This document shows, piece by piece, positions 34,173-43,289 of a DNA stretch of 64,000 bases (position 1 is the first letter of the stretch; each line of letters starts with the position of its first letter). Location of the stretch: assembly GCA_911728455.2 (NCBI GenBank), contig OU452238.1:10175065-10239064 (forward strand), in the 5' to 3' direction. Made by a program: the position numbers and the translations under genes. The notes under the pieces were generated by a model, which was not told where the DNA came from, ran no database searches, and saw nothing but the letters and a program-made list of their open reading frames with translations. Source of the DNA: Marthasterias glacialis (Eukaryota > Echinodermata > Asteroidea > Forcipulatida > Asteriidae).

Positions 34173-34300
34173 CCAACAACCCTACTGCATTACTATACTG
34201 AAAATGTGGAAAGGAAATTAAAGCAAATACAAACGCCTATATGAATTTTGTACTGATATCCGACTCATCGGTTTAATTAAAATCGTGATTTTAACATAGA

Positions 34301-34720
34301 ATGGGCAATTTCATACTTTCTTCTCCATCCCTGGTTATTGCACTTCTTATGAGAATATATGAGTTGTACACCCTTGAAGAAGAGATGTCAGTGGAGTGGG
34401 CCAGCAATATTAAATGTCTTCAATACGTCAAAGCGATGATCACGTACATACATTATCTGAATCAAACCTTGGAAAAAACCACAGTACAGTTTCGCTCCTC
34501 GCCAACGCAAGTGCTTCGACAAACACTTCACTTGCGTGCACTTCATGTTAACTTACACAAGCGCTTCAACCAAGTCACCCAGGATTCCTTGAAGACGATG
34601 TGTTTTTTCACTGATTTAAGAAATGAGCAGATGTTAAAATTCAATGATTTGTATCACCAGATGTCAGGACAATTAAAATGTAAAAACGGTCCAGGACAAG
34701 TGCATCTGACATTTAATTGA
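34301..34720 (+). CDS. candidate 139-residue helical protein, unassigned
   Basis: This is the best non-repeat open frame in the window. It starts at an ATG four bases after a TAG that could be a splice acceptor, and stops with TGA. Local GC content is higher than in the flanks. The translation is well mixed in composition and reads as amphipathic helices at roughly residues 10-28, 32-64, 69-94 and 95-125. It has three cysteines (39, 101, 127) and a single tryptophan (33). A short hydrophobic start (residues 4-17) could be a weak signal sequence. An ATTAAA lies directly after the stop. I recognise no family. A small helical-bundle protein, a terminal exon of a larger gene, or chance all remain possible. 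Confidence 0.35.
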   Translation: MGNFILSSPSLVIALLMRIYELYTLEEEMSVEWASNIKCLQYVKAMITYIHYLNQTLEKTTVQFRSSPTQVLRQTLHLRALHVNLHKRFNQVTQDSLKTMCFFTDLRNEQMLKFNDLYHQMSGQLKCKNGPGQVHLTFN

Positions 34721-37686
34721 CATTAAAAAAAATAGCAAAATATCTGCAAATTCATTGCTTATTTTATTGCTTAGTTCAGCCTTATTGTTTCTGACAGTTA
34801 AGACATCTGCTCTTTAGAGTGGAGGGTCATGGTTTTTTCCCAATTGGTAAAACCTCAAAACGCGTTGAAGATAGACAACATAAGTGGGAAAACGTTTGTT
34901 TTTCATCTTCTTTTTTTACGATCTCAAAAAATAGATGAATGGAATTTACTTAGATTATTTTTAGATATCCTTGCCAGGTTTGGTTCAAAGTTATAAAACT
35001 TTGACTGACCTAGCTGCTCGTCATGGTTTCAATGGCTCAATATTTGTGCATTTATTTGCCGCAGAGGGTCAAATGTGAATAGTGTCGATTGTGTTGGAAT
35101 GCGTGGTTGAGTAGCATCTTTAACATTGTATTATATTTGAAAAATTTACACGGTATTCATAAATACCGAATCTTAGAATCAATAGAAAGTGTAAACCCAA
35201 CTTGTTTTGCTATTGAAATAAATCAATTCCAGGTTTCTGTGGTAACTGATACTGAGTCGGTGTCGTTACATCAAGACACCGACACCAATTTTACACCGTG
35301 TATTGCCGTGTGTGTTTGATATCAATTATAGAATAATACAAGATATTTCAACTTTAATGCACATTGTTCTTGATGAACTGTAGTAAACCTCACTTGAATT
35401 TCACTGCTAATGTTTTTGATTTTGTGTGCGAAAAAACATTTTGCATGAACACAGCAGGGATCAGGTGGGCAAAACATTAGTCTTATACAAAGCCAGCTAT
35501 ATAGTTGTTTGCTTGGGAGTTTTTATGGGAAACAAAATATTGCTAAATGTCTGTGTTGTTTTAATCATTTTTGATGACATTTTAAATTACACATTTAAGT
35601 ACACTCTAAATAAGTCACGCATAGAAACCAATTTGAAAATGATATTAAATAAACACATTTTTGTGTTTAATTTATTCGCCATTGTATTACATGGCTCAGT
35701 ATGAAGTAACATCATTCAGAAGCTCCAGACACTGCTATATTTACTCTCTGCCATAATGATGTTTGTCTGTGTTGGTTTGTTAGGTGTGTTACTGCAGCAG
35801 GCGCATACGTGGGGAGCACACCGCAGGCGAACAACCTGCGAAGTTGTCAATATTTCGTTTCACTACTTTCGGAAACTCCAACCCTGAAATTCTACTCTTG
35901 GAATGCCAAACAACGTGTAATCCATACGCAAGGGGAGCAATTTGCACTGTTTTGATGCTTCAAATTAGGAATAATTGGTTCCTTATTCACTTCATTACAC
36001 TTATTGAACCCAATATGCCTGCCCATGTACCACTAGCTTTTCTTGATCTGCTTGATGGTTTTGATGATATCATATCAATAGGCTATTCATTACTTTTCGG
36101 GCACGAGCCGAACTCTTCGTTTTAGTTGTAATTACATAATCGATGTTAATCATCTTTGCTACTAAATTGTGTTCTGAAGGGACATTGATTATTTTTTCGG
36201 TTTGTTGCTAAAAAACAAAATAGAAATAAATAAAATAAAAAATAAATACAAATCACCGTAGCGGCCGAGCAGAATTGAGATGAGCTTATATTACAATTGA
36301 AAAATTTAAGACATTGACAATATTGGTTACGTGAACATCTAAACAATTAAGAAAAAATTACCTGCGCAGAAATTCAACCCCAAAAGAGGGAGGGGGAATA
36401 ATACCCTTAAATAACAATAAAGTTACTAGATTCGGTAAAAGATACGAATAGAGTACAACCGTGGCATTATGGACGCGACAAAAACAAGACAGGTTATTTA
36501 AAGAACAAAAAGGAAAAGGTTACTGATATAATTGATATATTATTTAAATGAATAAATTGTCTTAGTTCATCAACGATAATAAGTAACGGTTGGGAATTTA
36601 ACTTTAAAAAATGCATTGATTAAATTTTGAATTCATTTAAAGGGACTGTCCTTTTGAATGAGTTGTTCATGCAATAAAACGCCTACAGTGTGTTGTAATT
36701 AGTGCGTAGTGATTCTAACAAACATACATTTGCCTGTGGAAACACAACTAACACACCATATCATACATACAAACATACGGTCCGCCTACAAAATGGCGGA
36801 ACGTTTTCTGTCACAAAATTAAACAAAAACCACACAATTCAAGGAATATTTATGTGAAGCATTATATTTTATTTTTTAATTAAAAACAAACGCTTTTTAT
36901 ATCCAAAAAGTGCCCAATACAACGGCAACGTGCCCCCTTTAACCAATATTGCAGTCAGTAACACTCATTCAAATTGAAGTGATATGTACATGGTTTTTTA
37001 AATAAGTGGTACATTAGAACATCTGAAAATTACAAACCGTGGTAAATAAACTCTCATCAACCCCAAAACAAAAAGCGAAAAAAGGGGGAAAAAACTTCTA
37101 ATCCCTGTATTTATGAAACTCACTTTGCCCCGTGTTTTCCGAGCACTGAGGGAAAGATCAAATGAAGCCACGGAATTTATTCGAACCCATAGCATTGAAA
37201 ATCGAAGATCCACAGTCTTGCTGAAAACCTGTAGAGCGACCATGAAATAAAATCCCTAATAAATTTAACGGTGATATAAGTGACTTTCAACATGATGTAA
37301 GCATTTGGTGATTCATTGGTGCAAATCGACTGTCTGGAAATAGTAGTAGATAGTTGGCGCATCACTTACCGTCAGTCGCGCTATACTGCTGTTACCTTGA
37401 TTGAACTTGGGACTCGAAATGTGATTTCCAGGGGTGAGGGGTACTGCTTTACAGCAGTGACGTGATTAGCCGAAGGGTTTAGACTGCTATTTTGTGTATT
37501 TTGAAGGCAAGGGTAAAAATAATATAATGTTAATGTTTTTTATTTACACGAATTCCTCACCCAATACCCGAATTGACCAGCCCACACACCCCACACAAAC
37601 GGTAAACACTATTGTAACACTCCATGTTAGTTGTTTGTATTTTTCAGCACAAAATTTATCCGAGTACGTGCGCAGTTTGTCAACCA
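34721..37686. other. no gene seen; one weak 113-codon frame
   Basis: The plus-strand frame 35784-36125 follows a TTGGTTTGTTAG that could be a splice acceptor, but the translation has no recognised feature. Inverted GTCGGTGTC and GACACCGAC occur at 35256-35283. A TTTAAAGGGACTGTCC start resembling a MITE terminus lies near 36638. Confidence 0.45.
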
Positions 37687-37815
37687 GTCTGGGCCCAATT
37701 TCATGACTCTGCTTCCCGTGGACTTCTGTGCCACTCGCCCTGCCACGGCCCATAGAAGTACGCAATATAATACAGGGCATTCTTGGTAAGCAGTGGCTTG
37801 AAATTGGCTCCAGAC
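37687..37815. mobile_element. MITE with GGGCCCAATTTCAT termini
   Basis: The left end is GTCTGGGCCCAATTTCATGA (continuing CTCTGCTTCCC). The right end is the inverse of GTCTGGAGCCAATTTCAAGC (continuing CACTGCTTACC). The pair matches at most positions over about 33 bases. This terminus belongs to a repeat I associate with echinoderm genomes. The element is about 129 bp and non-coding. Overlapping frames on both strands here are by-products. Confidence 0.75.
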
Positions 37816-38001
37816 ATAGAGTTATACAAAGAACTAGAGGGCGTACAAATCCCATGCGACACGGCTCGACAAGAAGCATTTTCGACACATATTATTACAA
37901 TGGTCATTTATCGGTTTACACAGCAAACATTTCTTTTGGACATTCGTATGCAATTGATCCATAGGAATTTGCGCCCAAGTAACTCTAATGGGTCCAGGTA
38001 G

Positions 38002-38106
38002 TGATTTCACAAAGCGCTTGGACTAGTCTTATCTCAAGTTAGGATAAGTACAAACTAGTCCTAACTTAAGGACTAGTCCTAAGTTAGGACTAGTTTTGTG
38101 AAATCC
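38002..38106. mobile_element. MITE with GATTTCACAAA termini, copy 1
   Basis: GATTTCACAAAGCGCTTGGA at the left and the inverse of GGATTTCACAAAACTAGTCC at the right enclose repeated, mutually inverted TTAGGACTAGT and ACTAGTCCTAA blocks, so nearly the whole element is a foldback. The same family occurs at 39719-39825. Confidence 0.8.
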
Positions 38107-38212
38107 ACCCTATTCGTTAAAGTCAGAAGGCAAAGGATACACTTTTTCTGCATTTTCCCATTGTCTGGACATAGTTTCATACACAGAATCAAAGTATGAA
38201 CGTTACATAGTA

Positions 38213-38240
38213 CATCCGACATTCGCATTGTCGGATGCGC
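38213..38240. repeat. short hairpin
   Basis: CATCCGACA and TGTCGGATG pair exactly across a seven-base loop, followed by a CGCGCGCG run. Confidence 0.7.
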
Positions 38241-38244
38241 GCGC

Positions 38245-39030
38245 GCAGTGGCAGCAAGTATGAACCGGTCTTTCTCTTGAAACCCGTCTAAACTTGAATT
38301 AGAAACAAAATATTATCACCTTCTGTGCCTTCTTTAAAGACTACCGGTGTGTCTTTTGGGGGCTTGGATTAGCTATGATCCCATGGAAGGAGATAATCTG
38401 TAAATTTTTATGAAGCTGTACAGAATCAGTTTGTCTACAGGTTCTCCTGCCTCGATTCTGTATTTCTCCTTTTCATCTGTACTTGCTTGCAAGTTAATTT
38501 TCTTTGCAAATAATAGTTATATTGACAATAATCCAGTATCTACCACTCGTGGCCCTTTTCACAGGTTGATTCTTTAACGCCTGTACCTTTACGATCATTT
38601 ACATGAAGTAATCATGGTGAATAAAACTTTTTGATTTTAGAAAGCTAATATTATTGCAGTGTTCTATTTAACTAAAGGCATCATCTTTTTCTGTGAAGAT
38701 GCAAACTAACGAGGGTTAATTGTTCACTTAACCTAAAAAAGGGTGTCATACATTTTGGATGCATTTCAAATATATCAATCAATAATTAGCCATAAGCGGT
38801 CTGACTTTGACATTTAATCTTCAAGGAAACAAGCAACTTCCTTTTGCCGGTGTGATTTTTCCGCCGAAACTAATCTCGACCTCAGTTTCGCTGAGGAGCT
38901 CGCCTGCTCGCTAAAAAGTGTGGTTCACTATAACGACGCAAGTTATCATTTATAGAACCCTCAATATTAATATAAATACGAATGAATTGGGTACATTATC
39001 CGTGGCATTTTGCACTTCATTGGGCAATCT
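38245..39030. other. no gene seen
   Basis: AT-rich, no repeat or gene recognised. A TTTTGCACTTCATTGGG near 39008 faintly recalls the 8.1-8.8-kb terminal motif. Confidence 0.5.
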
Positions 39031-39032
39031 AT

Positions 39033-39195
39033 ACAATCCGTAATAACGGATTGTGAATCCGTAATAACGGATTGTGAATCCGTAACAACGGATTGTGAAT
39101 CCCTAATTATGGATTGTGAATCCGTAATAACCGATTGTGAATCCGTAATTACGGATTGTGAATCTGTAACTACGGATTACCGTAACAACGAATTT
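39033..39195. repeat. 21-bp palindromic minisatellite, array D
   Basis: The unit is approximately AATCCGTAATAACGGATTGTG, about seven copies. This is the exact reverse complement of the array A/B unit. The right edge decays into AACAACGAATTTTG, then TTGTTGGCGCTAATGGGC, which is inverted relative to the left flank of array A. Confidence 0.87.
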
Positions 39196-39234
39196 TGAAA
39201 TGTATTTTTTGTTGGCGCTAATGGGCTTTCGTAG

Positions 39235-39560
39235 AAAGCTTACTGATTGTGAAGTTTATATTTATAACAGTACCAATTTGCCATAGAAACTATTCTGTCC
39301 GAAATACTGTCGAAGTAAAAAACAGAATTTGCAGACTTGGTCGTAACCGAAATTAAGGACAGTGTGTTTACATGCTGAAAAGTGTGCACGTTTGTTTTGT
39401 TTTGTTTTTCTTTTTTCCTTATTTCTTTTTACTATTTTCTCCTGACTCGGACTACAGATTCGGCTCAAATTTGCACAGGTTTGTTTTTTCATATTGAATC
39501 ACACAAAGTAAAAACACTGTCCTATCAATATCAGCTTTACCAATCCTATATTATCGTTAG
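39235..39560 (+). mobile_element. TTAAAGGCACTG-family repeat, 5' end missing
   Basis: GAAAGCTTACTG, then TAACCGAAATTAAGGACA, ACATGCTGAAAAGTG and TTTGCACAGGTTTGTTTTTT follow the order seen at 23003-23362. The expected first 70 or so bases are replaced by array D and its flank. Confidence 0.7.
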
Positions 39561-39718
39561 TGCCAGAAGGTAGACCGTCATACACAAGTTTAGCATACAC
39601 TCGGAGATACCCAAGGTTTTAATAAAACAAACTTCGCAGCTATCTAAAAGCTAACCAGCTGCAGATTGATCCACAGCACCTTGTAAACCGTTACATGGTG
39701 TTGTAAAGGAACAGAAGT

Positions 39719-39825
39719 AGTCACAAAAGTAGTCCTAACTTTTGGACTAGTCCTATAAGTTAGGACTATAGTTAGTCTTCCTAACTCAAGATAAGACTGG
39801 TCATATAGCGCTTTGTGAAATCTAC
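39719..39825. mobile_element. MITE with GATTTCACAAA termini, copy 2
   Basis: It carries GTCCTAACTTTTGGACTAG and TAAGTTAGGAC blocks and ends CAAGATAAGACTGG, then GCGCTTTGTGAAATC, the inverse of the copy 1 left end. It lies in the opposite orientation to copy 1. Confidence 0.72.
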
Positions 39826-39856
39826 CATTGGTATCATACTGCAAAAACGTAACCAT

Positions 39857-39999
39857 GGCCGTTTACGAAACCACGGCTTGGGCTTGGGCTTGGGCTTAGG
39901 CTCTGTCAGTTATTTTGCAAACGTGTGCTTTCCTTACGGGGATTTAAACAGGCTGACGGAGCCGGAGCCCAAGCCCAAGCCGTGATTTCGTAAACGGCC
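39857..39999. mobile_element. MITE, GGCCGTTTACGAAACCACGG termini, copy 2
   Basis: The left end GGCCGTTTACGAAACCACGG continues with GCTTGGGCTTGGGCT; the right end is its inverse. The arms pair almost perfectly over about 35 bases, with short GGGCTT tandem iterations in each arm. It is a better-preserved relative of 6955-7103. Confidence 0.85.
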
Positions 40000-40039
40000 T
40001 ATACATCGGACAGTGGGCACTCTAAAAAAGAAGTGTAAA

Positions 40040-40330
40040 TATTCGCTGTGTGCTGGGTAAAAATGTTGTGTAACATTATTTTGCTCAATATTGGGCGAAA
40101 CCACAGTTTTTGTATTACCCCTCACTTGTGTAAAACATATTACACAATGAAAAGGTCATACGGTACTCAAAAGTGGGTAAGAAATCAGTTAGCACAACAA
40201 AGAGGTTCGAATCCAGACTGTTTACCCAAGAGGTGGGTAAAACAACAGTTGTTTTACCATGAAGCAGTGTAACATTTGCACAACAAGTGGTCAGAAGTAA
40301 CAAACGGTGAGGTAAATTGGCCCACTTGGA
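40040..40330. repeat. degenerate TGGGTAA-motif region, left
   Basis: TGGGTAA(A), TTACCC and TGTGTAAAA(C)AT motifs recur irregularly in both orientations. A similar region lies at 41120-41400. The arrangement is too diverged to define a unit. Confidence 0.5.
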
Positions 40331-40607
40331 AACATTTTTTCCATAATGCAATGTTAGGCATACACTCGTACATTTATTAGCAAGTCGCAGGCAAATCACA
40401 GTACAATAAATATGGACGGGGCTGGACATTATAAGTCTGATGCTGTGCGTTCTATGAACTTATAGTTGCAAGAGAGAATTTGGCTTCATGTTAGCATTCT
40501 GCTTGAGGAACAACTGTCTGGTGAAGAGGGAAATGTCTCATCAAGGAAAGCTACATTGACTTTTCAACATAAAGGTTTCGTCACTGAAAGGTCTGACAAA
40601 ACCAACC

Positions 40608-40644
40608 GGCTCTTTTCAGAGCCAGCACTTCTCACAAGAAGAGA
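40608..40644 (+). terminator. histone-type 3' stem-loop with downstream element
   Basis: GGCTCTTTTCAGAGCC (40608-40623) is a perfect match to the conserved stem-loop that ends replication-dependent histone mRNAs and binds SLBP. Eleven bases downstream lies CAAGAAGAGA (40635-40644), close to the purine-rich element that pairs with U7 snRNA (CAAGAAAGA in sea urchin). Sequence upstream reads AAAACCAACC. No histone coding sequence was found in the preceding kilobase in any frame, so this is an orphan signal: a relic of a deleted histone gene, or the end of an unrecognised transcript. Confidence 0.75.
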
Positions 40645-40689
40645 TTCTTACATTGTCTGTTCGCAAGAGTTTTGTTGCTAGTCATTTTG

Positions 40690-41115
40690 TACAATTCGAC
40701 ACCATATTCGTTCATCTTAGGATCAAGTGTATCTGGCTCCCGCCCTGAATTGTAAACGCATATGGTTTCAAGCATGGTGATTATTGGATTGTCACTAATT
40801 ATCGCTAATCATAGATTGATCAGAGATTGTACAAGGCCAGTTCACTCCGATAAACAGTTAGGATGGTTAACGTTATAGTGTTTCTTTTGCTGAACTCCCC
40901 TCCCCTGTAGTTTTCTCAGTCGAGGCAAATGTTGGTGCAATCATGTGTTCTATTAAAAAAAAAAACCCGTTTTAATTTTTACTCCACTCTTGGAGCTTAA
41001 GTACTCAACTATATCACATTCCATGTTATAGTTGAATAAAAGTGTTTTCACAAGTTTAAGTGTTTAGTTTTCGTCTTTTAATTACTCATTTCTCACAAAA
41101 TGACAATTCAGGCAT
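40690..41115. other. no gene seen
   Basis: Unremarkable AT-rich sequence with an A-run near 40955. Confidence 0.5.
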
Positions 41116-41119
41116 AAAA

Positions 41120-41400
41120 CTGCGAATTAATGTGTGCACAAAACTGGGTTAAAAGCAACACAAGTGATGGGTAGTTTAACTACACAACAGTGCTGGGTTA
41201 AATAATCATTGGGTAAGAATATAACACAACACCTGGGTAAAATGAGGGTTGGGTTTGGATTACCCAATTTTTGACTAAAAATGGAACATGGTCGTCACAT
41301 TGGTAACTTCTTACCCAACTGTGCTGTGCTAAAAATCATGCACATGTTTGTGTTCAAAATTACCCAATTAATTTATCCAATATTGGGTACTTTTTTTGCA
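41120..41400. repeat. degenerate TGGGTAA-motif region, right
   Basis: CTGGGTTAAA, ATTGGGTAAGA, CTGGGTAAAA, TTACCCAA and CCAATATTGGGTA occur within 280 bases in both orientations. Confidence 0.55.
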
Positions 41401-41464
41401 CTTTGAATGTTGTGCAGTATTTTTACTCATGTTGACGACATGTTCCCTTTTTAATACCGAAAGG

Positions 41465-42657
41465 GTAAAGATCTTACCCAATGTTGAGCATGTGTGCATG
41501 TGCGCGTGTGTACTGTCCTGACGGACTCCGTGCATCCGTCCGTGCAGGGGATAGAGGTGTGCGCTACATACGAAGTGTGGACCTGATAACCAAAGATGTC
41601 TACACTGTGTGGGAACCTGAAACACTTTGTGGACTTACACACGTCCACACAGTGTTTTCATGAATTAGATATTCTCGTTTTACTCAAAAAGGAAGCATTT
41701 TCTGTACAGCATTGAATAGCTCAAAACCGAGTATTATATTAAAGGGATCGGATGTCCGAAAACCTTCTCTCAAAACACTCTCTAATAGAAATTGTGACGG
41801 TTTTAAAGATTTCTCGTTCTTAACTGTGTGATGACAAAGGAATGTCCACGCAGTGTATGTCACAAAGTGCATGGACTGCGTGTGTGTGTGTGTGTGGGTG
41901 TGAGTAAACATTGCTAACGAAGTGTGGACTTCAGAACAAAAGAGGTCCACACAAGGCAGGGTTCTGTGACCTTCTCTGTGGACTTGCACACGTCCACACA
42001 AGGTTTTTTCTAATAGGGACGTGTACAAAAACGTTCACTGCATGAGAACAAAGGAAGGTCCACACAGTGTATGTAACAAAAACGTGTGTGTGAGTTTGTT
42101 TAGGCATTCAAACCGGGGACTTATAACAAAAGAGGACAATAGGGTCCCCGGTTGGAAAAGGTCCCCAGTTGGAAATCGTGTTCAAAACCAATGGGAGCTG
42201 TTGCTAAAAAGTTGAAATACAAACAAAAGAGGGACAATAGGAGGTCCCCGATTGGAGGTAAATACACACTGGTGTGTGTGTGTGTGTGTGTGTGCCCTTA
42301 CACTCACCAACTTACCGGGCACTTTACACAATGGAACAATGCTACCCCACAAGGTTTTCTTTGTTCTAGTGCTACCCCACAAGGGAATTCTTTAGAAAAG
42401 GGACAATAAGTTGAACAATGAAGTACCCCGCAACTGGCCATGTGTGAGGGTGTGTGTGTGTGTGTGTGCCCTGATATTTGCTGCCTTATGGAGACATTAG
42501 ACAAAAGGGAAAGCAAGGAACAATGTGTCTCCATAGGGAAATTCTAAAGAGAGGGCTGCTCCACAAGGAATTTTGTGTACAAAGTCTATGGGAGGATGTT
42601 AACTACAGGGACAAAGGAAAGAACAAAAGAAGTCTCCACAAGGATGCAAAAATAGGA

Positions 42658-42708
<51 letters not shown>

Positions 42709-42770
42709 ACTGCGTATTGTCTTTACGGACTCCGTGCATGGATAACTCGGGGCTAAGGGGAAGCGCAAAT
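41465..42770. repeat. complex TG-rich variable tandem region
   Basis: ACGGACTCCGTGCAT occurs at both ends (about 41520 and 42724). Between them are four TG runs (41880-41896, 42272-42294, 42451-42468, 42660-42706). A motif of the form GAACAAAAGAGGTCCACACA recurs, degenerating to GTCCCC and TACCCCACAAGG forms, near 41935, 42050, 42130, 42230, 42343, 42373 and 42622. Each block has changed differently, so this is a decayed minisatellite with embedded microsatellites. Frames through it on both strands are artefacts. Confidence 0.8.
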
Positions 42771-42916
42771 ACAGCCTTGATCAAGGCTAGGAAATGGCAT
42801 GATAAGTAAAAACTACTTTGTCTCCCTTATTTTACATTATCTGTAATGATTTTGTAAGTTGGGCTGACTCCATATCAAGGCGTTTAACCATGCAATGTGC
42901 TTAAGAAACCATTTTA

Positions 42917-43287
42917 TTAAAGGGACACGGTGCCTTTGGATCGGGCGCTTTTGGGCTGTAAAAAACGTCTGTTATGAAATGTGTATGGTTGGAGAGATAT
43001 TTTTAAAGTAGAGTATAACAATTCACATAAATATCCCTTGAAATTTTGTGGGGTCTTGTTTAACTTCTTGACAGAACACGGTCCGCCATTTTGTTGAACC
43101 ACTTTTTGCGTACACAAATGGCGAACCTTGAGGCCCATGTTTCCATTTAGATTGTGGTTCCGCTGGCTGTATTTCCAGAGGCAAATGTATGTTTTTGGAA
43201 TCAACACATTGTAGGCATTTTATTGCATCAACATCTCTTAACAAGGATAAGGAACTATTCCAAACAGCAACATTTGTGCCCCTTTAA
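42917..43287. mobile_element. short TIR element, TTAAAGGG(A/G)CAC termini
   Basis: TTAAAGGGACACGGTGCC at the left and GTGCCCCTTTAA at the right are inverted over about 12 bases. The inside is 350 bases, non-coding, with GGGCGCTTTTGGGC near the left end, also found (inverted) beside minisatellite array A. A CCGCCATTTTG segment lies in the middle. Confidence 0.65.
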
Positions 43288-43289
43288 AT

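Noticed and set aside
34047..34244. 65-codon plus-strand frame rich in Asn, Lys and Gln
   Set aside because: Encoded by the (CAAA)n microsatellite.
37494..38001. Cluster of 68-114 codon frames on both strands
   Set aside because: Overlaps the GGGCCCAATTTCAT MITE; open on both strands at once and without domain character.
40724..40745. U2 snRNA-like GATCAAGTGTATCTG
   Set aside because: Only about 13 bases agree and the conserved U2 5' region is absent.
42478..42784. Several frames with long Cys-Val or Thr-His runs
   Set aside because: Translation of a (TG)n microsatellite.
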